NCBI GenBank assembly: GCA_026387515.1 | Contig: JAPLLP010000080.1 | Coordinates: forward strand, 3,340 to 10,200 | DNA: 6,861 nt | Source of the DNA: Candidatus Omnitrophota bacterium | GTDB taxonomy: Bacteria > Omnitrophota > Koll11 > Gygaellales > Profunditerraquicolaceae | Direction: 5' to 3' | Shown here: piece after piece, positions 5,875 to 6,861 of the stretch | Layout of the letters: each line of letters opens with the position of its first letter | How positions within the stretch are numbered: the stretch's first letter is position 1 | Program-made: the position numbers and the translations under genes | Notes under the pieces: generated by a model | The model's database searches: none | What the model saw: the letters and a program-made list of their open reading frames with translations, nothing else | Told to the model about the DNA's origin: nothing

Positions 5875-5983
5875 AAAACCAGCCACGATATTTGGCAGAG
5901 AAGGAGGTGCGCAAAAGATTTCAGAATTTAAAAGACTTTTTAACTGTTTCAAGAATCTAGAAATGAACGGAGGTGAAAAAAGA

Positions 5984-6691
5984 ATGAAAAAAATAATTAT
6001 TTGTTTAATAGCAACTATAGCATTGGGTTTTCTCGCGACAAAAACAACCATGGCAGGCCCAGGCCCGTCTAAAACCCTAGGTACCGGCGCTTCAATCACA
6101 GATTCTGCTCCTGAGCTCGACATCGCGGTACTTAAGTTCGATGGGATCACTCCTAACCTTAACAATCCTTGGACTACGCCAGGCGTCCAAATATTAACCG
6201 GCACGCCGAACTTGGCTTTTGGCCAACTCGTGCACACTTACCTAGACAACTCCGGGAATACCAAGGATGCGGGCGTATGGTACAGCAAAGTCGTTTATAT
6301 GGTGTCGGTCTATGCCTCGGGTTTCGGGAAGCGGTATCAAATCACCAGCACATGCGCGGGGTTAGGCTCTATTCCTGCATCTGCATTTGTGCTTACTCCA
6401 GTTTATGCAGATGGAGATAGATACCAATATCCGGATGGAACCTTTTCTCCTGCTCAAGGACCTCTGCGTAGTGGAGCCTCGGTAGGATCAGCGGGTTCTG
6501 CTGTTGGGACAAACAAGCTCATCTACCAAAGCGAAACACCAGGAACAGCCGCAATACTGCAATCCTGGTATTCCATACCAACTAAAAAAGCAGATGGTAG
6601 CGATCCTTATTCTGGTTGGGTAGGAATTCCGTTAACGCAGACACCTGGTAATTACTCTGGAAACGTGGTTATTTCAATTAGCGCGATATAA
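5984..6691 (+). CDS. Exported protein, 235 residues, beta-rich, unknown function
   Basis: I cannot name the family. A Lys-rich N-terminus (MKKIII) and a hydrophobic core lead to TTMA (residues 21-24) before GPGP, a typical signal peptidase I site. The mature part is rich in Gly, Ser, Thr, Pro and aromatics. It has NLAFGQL (76-82) and a strand-rich middle (SKVVYMVSVYASGFGKRYQI, 101-120). It ends in TPGNYSGNVVISISAI (220-235), the same GxYxGxIxIxI strand seen in each repeat of the upstream protein. One Cys (124) remains after cleavage, so no internal disulfide is possible. The start at 5984 is set by GGAGGTGA (5969-5976) seven bases upstream; an in-frame ATG at 5963 precedes that site and lacks its own. 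It is separated from the previous gene by 109 bases without a terminator, suggesting one transcript. A surface or fimbria-like structural role is an inference. Confidence 0.85.
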   Translation: MKKIIICLIATIALGFLATKTTMAGPGPSKTLGTGASITDSAPELDIAVLKFDGITPNLNNPWTTPGVQILTGTPNLAFGQLVHTYLDNSGNTKDAGVWYSKVVYMVSVYASGFGKRYQITSTCAGLGSIPASAFVLTPVYADGDRYQYPDGTFSPAQGPLRSGASVGSAGSAVGTNKLIYQSETPGTAAILQSWYSIPTKKADGSDPYSGWVGIPLTQTPGNYSGNVVISISAI

Positions 6692-6730
6692 CCTAAAATC
6701 TTTTATTTAAGATTTCAGGTTATTGTGTTT
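6691..6730 (+). terminator. Probable intrinsic terminator after the second exported-protein gene
   Basis: ACCTAAAATCTT (6691-6702) pairs with AAGATTTCAGGT (6709-6720), with one mismatch and a loop of TTATTT. It is followed by TATTGTGTTTT. The stem is AT-rich and the T-run is interrupted, so efficiency may be modest. Confidence 0.5.
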
Positions 6731-6744
6731 TGAAAACTCTGTAA

Positions 6745-6780
6745 GACCAGCAAGGTTGATTAAGATCAATCTTGCTGGTC
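6745..6780. repeat. 16-bp near-perfect inverted repeat (stem-loop)
   Basis: GACCAGCAAGGTTGAT (6745-6760) and ATCAATCTTGCTGGTC (6765-6780) form 16 continuous pairs, one of them G-U, around TAAG. No T-run follows on either strand, so it is not an ordinary intrinsic terminator. It may be a 3'-end or RNase III processing stem, a protein-binding palindrome, or a dispersed repeat. Confidence 0.7.
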
Positions 6781-6804
6781 GACGGAGGTATAAATCTTTA
6801 AAGC

Positions 6805-6833
6805 TTGAAAATAACGTAACATTATGATAATAT
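6805..6833 (+). promoter_or_regulatory. Possible promoter for the gene at 6841
   Basis: TTGAAA (6805-6810) lies 15 bases before GATAAT (6826-6831) or 17 before TAATAT (6828-6833). Either gives a transcript start at or within a few bases of ATG 6841. It is in a very AT-rich stretch, where such matches arise easily. Confidence 0.35.
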
Positions 6834-6840
6834 TTAAGTA

Positions 6841-6861
6841 ATGAAAAAAATACTTGTTTTA
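6841..6861 (+). CDS. Start of a further gene, cut by the window end
   Basis: ATG at 6841 opens a frame reading MKKILVL to the end of the window. The sequence fits the first beta strand of a response regulator or Rossmann-type protein, or a short signal peptide; seven residues cannot decide. There is no good ribosome binding site just upstream, and the candidate promoter would give an almost leaderless message. Confidence 0.45.

Noticed and set aside
6169..6420. 83-codon plus-strand frame within the second exported-protein gene
   Set aside because: It overlaps the 5984 gene out of frame, without its own ribosome binding site; the enclosing gene has a signal peptide and strong start.
1..6861. 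CRISPR array, tRNA, rRNA, transposase or phage genes
   Set aside because: No regularly spaced repeats, cloverleaf with CCA-type acceptor, rRNA-like stretch or transposase motifs were seen on either strand.

Overview
The window is bacterial. It holds the 3' end of a cytidylate kinase gene and a tightly packed run of lepA, lepB, pgsA and plsY. After these come an AT/GC-mixed intergenic zone rich in RNA-like secondary structure, a small unrecognised gene, and two genes for exported beta-rich proteins. The conserved genes, the ATGA-type stop/start overlaps, the mid-range GC and the unfamiliar secreted proteins fit an uncultured lineage such as Omnitrophota. That placement is a guess from gene style, not something the sequence proves.

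Positions 1-3629 look like one plus-strand operon. cmk overlaps lepA, the lepA reading frame overlaps lepB, and lepB overlaps pgsA, each by ATGA; plsY starts 32 bases inside pgsA. The products are a translation GTPase (EF4/LepA), type I signal peptidase, CDP-diacylglycerol-glycerol-3-phosphate phosphatidyltransferase and the acyl-phosphate:glycerol-3-phosphate acyltransferase. Apart from cmk, the theme is making membrane lipid and exporting protein across that membrane.

The main anomaly in the conserved half is lepA. Near position 1762 the reading frame jumps. The conserved LepA tail, which ends in an IPQEAFL motif, continues intact in another frame to a TGA at 1879-1881 that overlaps the lepB start. 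About 22 conserved residues of the C-terminal domain (roughly 64 bases) are absent at the junction. Adding them back gives 599 residues, the length of E. coli LepA. This is either a real small deletion or an assembly/sequence error.

Positions 3630-4458 carry one small gene (3818-4147) of unknown function with a strong ribosome binding site. Around it are a two-hairpin leader (3720-3798), a nested inverted repeat that folds as a three-way junction (4156-4234), and a roughly 115-nt putative small RNA or attenuated leader with its own promoter and a good intrinsic terminator (4292-4405). A near-consensus promoter follows directly after that terminator.

Positions 4459-6691 encode two proteins with N-terminal signal peptides. 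The first is built of three tandem divergent beta-sandwich-like repeats. The second ends in the same kind of G-x-Y-x-G terminal strand. Both would be substrates for a type I signal peptidase like the LepB encoded upstream. A hairpin terminator-like structure, a 16-bp near-perfect hairpin and a possible promoter precede the first codons of a further gene at 6841, which is cut by the window end.
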